DNA of 6,354 nt from UBA3775 sp964572955 (GTDB lineage: Bacteria; Bacillota; Clostridia; Lachnospirales; Lachnospiraceae). Where the stretch lies: assembly GCA_964572955.1 (NCBI GenBank), contig CAZNGY010000071.1, positions 1 through 6,354 on the forward strand, given 5' to 3'. Under the pieces are notes generated by a model. The model did no database searches and was not told where the DNA came from. It saw only the letters and a list, made by a program, of their open reading frames with translations. This document shows positions 5,633 to 6,354 of the stretch, piece by piece. The translations under genes and the position numbers were made by a program. The first letter of the stretch is position 1. Every line of letters begins with the position of its first letter.

Positions 5633-5717
5633 ATTTGGTAACCGGGCTCTAAAAGAGTGAAAAGAACCGTAAGATAAAAACGGAAAAAATAAAAACAATT
5701 AAAAGGAGAAAAAAATT

Positions 5718-6263
5718 ATGGCAAAATGGGTTTGTTCAGTATGTGGTTATGTTCATGAAGGAGATGAGGCACCGGAAGTGTGTCCAGTATGTAAGGTTCC
5801 TGCAGAGAAATTCAACAAGGTTAATGAGGATGAAAAAACTTGGGCTGCTGAGCATGTTATAGGGGTTGCGTCAGATGTTTCAGAGGATATTAAAAAAGAC
5901 CTCAGAGCAAATTTTGAAGGAGAGTGCTCAGAAGTGGGAATGTATCTTGCAATGGCAAGAGTTGCATACCGTGAAGGTTATCCTGAAGTGGGAATGTATT
6001 ATGAAAAGGCAGCATATGAAGAAGCAGAACATGCAGCTAAATTTGCAGAATTACTTGGTGAGGTTGTAACAAACAGCACAAAGAAGAATCTCCAGCTCAG
6101 AGTGGATGCAGAATTTGGTGCAACTGCCGGAAAGACTGATCTTGCTAAAAGAGCAAAGGCTGCGAATCTTGATGCAATACATGATACAGTGCATGAAATG
6201 GCTCGTGACGAAGCACGCCACGGTAAAGCATTTGAGGGACTTCTTAACAGATACTTCAACTAA
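5718..6263 (+). CDS. Reverse rubrerythrin (N-terminal rubredoxin, C-terminal ferritin-like diiron domain)
   Basis: This 181-aa cytosolic peroxidase would reduce hydrogen peroxide, and in clostridial relatives also oxygen, with electrons arriving through rubredoxin from NAD(P)H. Residues 1-40 form a rubredoxin-type centre: C6-x-x-C9-GY and C22-P-x-C25. The ferritin-like four-helix domain follows from about residue 55. Its expected diiron ligands lie in GECSE (Glu69), YEEAEHA (Glu102, His105) and EMARDEARH (Glu160, Glu165, His168). Classical rubrerythrin carries its rubredoxin domain at the C terminus; the N-terminal order here defines the reverse type known from Clostridium acetobutylicum, where it is highly induced under PerR control. 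The start is set by AAAGGAG with a 9-base spacer. Upstream perR and the shared operator support peroxide regulation. No convincing terminator follows before the IS-like end. Confidence 0.94.
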   Translation: MAKWVCSVCGYVHEGDEAPEVCPVCKVPAEKFNKVNEDEKTWAAEHVIGVASDVSEDIKKDLRANFEGECSEVGMYLAMARVAYREGYPEVGMYYEKAAYEEAEHAAKFAELLGEVVTNSTKKNLQLRVDAEFGATAGKTDLAKRAKAANLDAIHDTVHEMARDEARHGKAFEGLLNRYFN

Positions 6264-6301
6264 ATTTAAGCTAAAAGAAATTGATAAGGTACCTGTGGTT
6301 T

Positions 6302-6354
6302 TGTACCGACCCCCAAAAGTTAGACCAATAATCTAACGAATGGAGGTCGGTATT
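6302..6354 (+). mobile_element. Left end of an IS3-family-like insertion sequence (cut by the window edge)
   Basis: TGTACC followed by GACCCCCAAAAGTTAGACC resembles the terminal inverted repeats of IS3-family (IS150-like) elements in Firmicutes. Next come an internal inverted repeat, GTTAGA/TCTAAC (6319-6324 and 6332-6337), and a GGAGG ribosome binding site (6342-6346). That is the usual layout just before the first transposase ORF, whose start would lie at or past the window edge. The element begins 38 bp after the rubrerythrin stop. The transposase, right end and target duplication cannot be seen. Confidence 0.65.

Noticed and set aside
6288..6307. GGTAC/GTACC inverted repeat as a rubrerythrin terminator
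   Set aside because: The stem is only 5 bp with a 10-nt loop, no U tract follows it, and its right arm is part of the IS-like terminal sequence.
1..6354. tRNA genes, CRISPR arrays, toxin-antitoxin or defence modules
   Set aside because: I saw no cloverleaf-like sequence, no regularly spaced repeats and no small paired genes. All larger reading frames fall in ordinary metabolic, tRNA-maintenance, spore or stress families.

Overview
The window is low-GC DNA from a probable spore-forming Clostridia member, most likely Lachnospiraceae. This rests on several features together: a transketolase split into two subunits, a CotS-type spore-coat kinase homologue, a short PerR-type repressor beside a rubredoxin-first ('reverse') rubrerythrin, strong GGAGG ribosome binding sites, and an IS3-family-like end. 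I cannot name genus or species. A run of ten Ns at 423-432 shows this is a scaffold join.

Layout, left to right. Positions 1-1506 (+) hold the tail of the transketolase N-terminal (TPP-binding) subunit and the complete C-terminal subunit, coupled by a TAATG overlap. The N-terminal subunit carries a foreign-looking 69-base stretch containing the Ns. A strong hairpin (1547-1574) separates this operon from a CCA-adding tRNA nucleotidyltransferase (1620-3074, +), whose C-terminal HD domain has lost most of its metal ligands. The cca gene runs head-on into a HAD-family phosphatase (3071-3718, -), and one TTAA supplies both stop codons. The phosphatase has a near-consensus extended SigA promoter and a leader of about 105 nt with three inverted repeats. 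Upstream of it on the same strand is a CotS-family kinase-like protein (3869-4999, -) lacking the usual catalytic Asp.

Divergent from the CotS-like gene is a peroxide-stress module: a PerR-type Fur-family repressor (5201-5590, +) and a reverse rubrerythrin (5718-6263, +). Their promoters share an identical A-rich/-35 block and a near-identical segment just after the -10 that contains a 7-1-7 imperfect inverted repeat. This is best read as the repressor's own operator controlling both itself and the peroxidase. The window ends in what looks like the left end of an IS3-family element, 38 bp after the rubrerythrin stop.

No gene-free stretch exceeds 300 bases. The largest gaps (3719-3868, 4999-5200 and 5591-5717) are described as regulatory regions. 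I saw no tRNA, rRNA or CRISPR array. I found no convincing new multi-gene system. The most informative signals are the shared peroxide operator, the degenerate catalytic sites of the Cca HD domain and the CotS-like protein, the structured phosphatase leader, and the gap-associated insert in transketolase.
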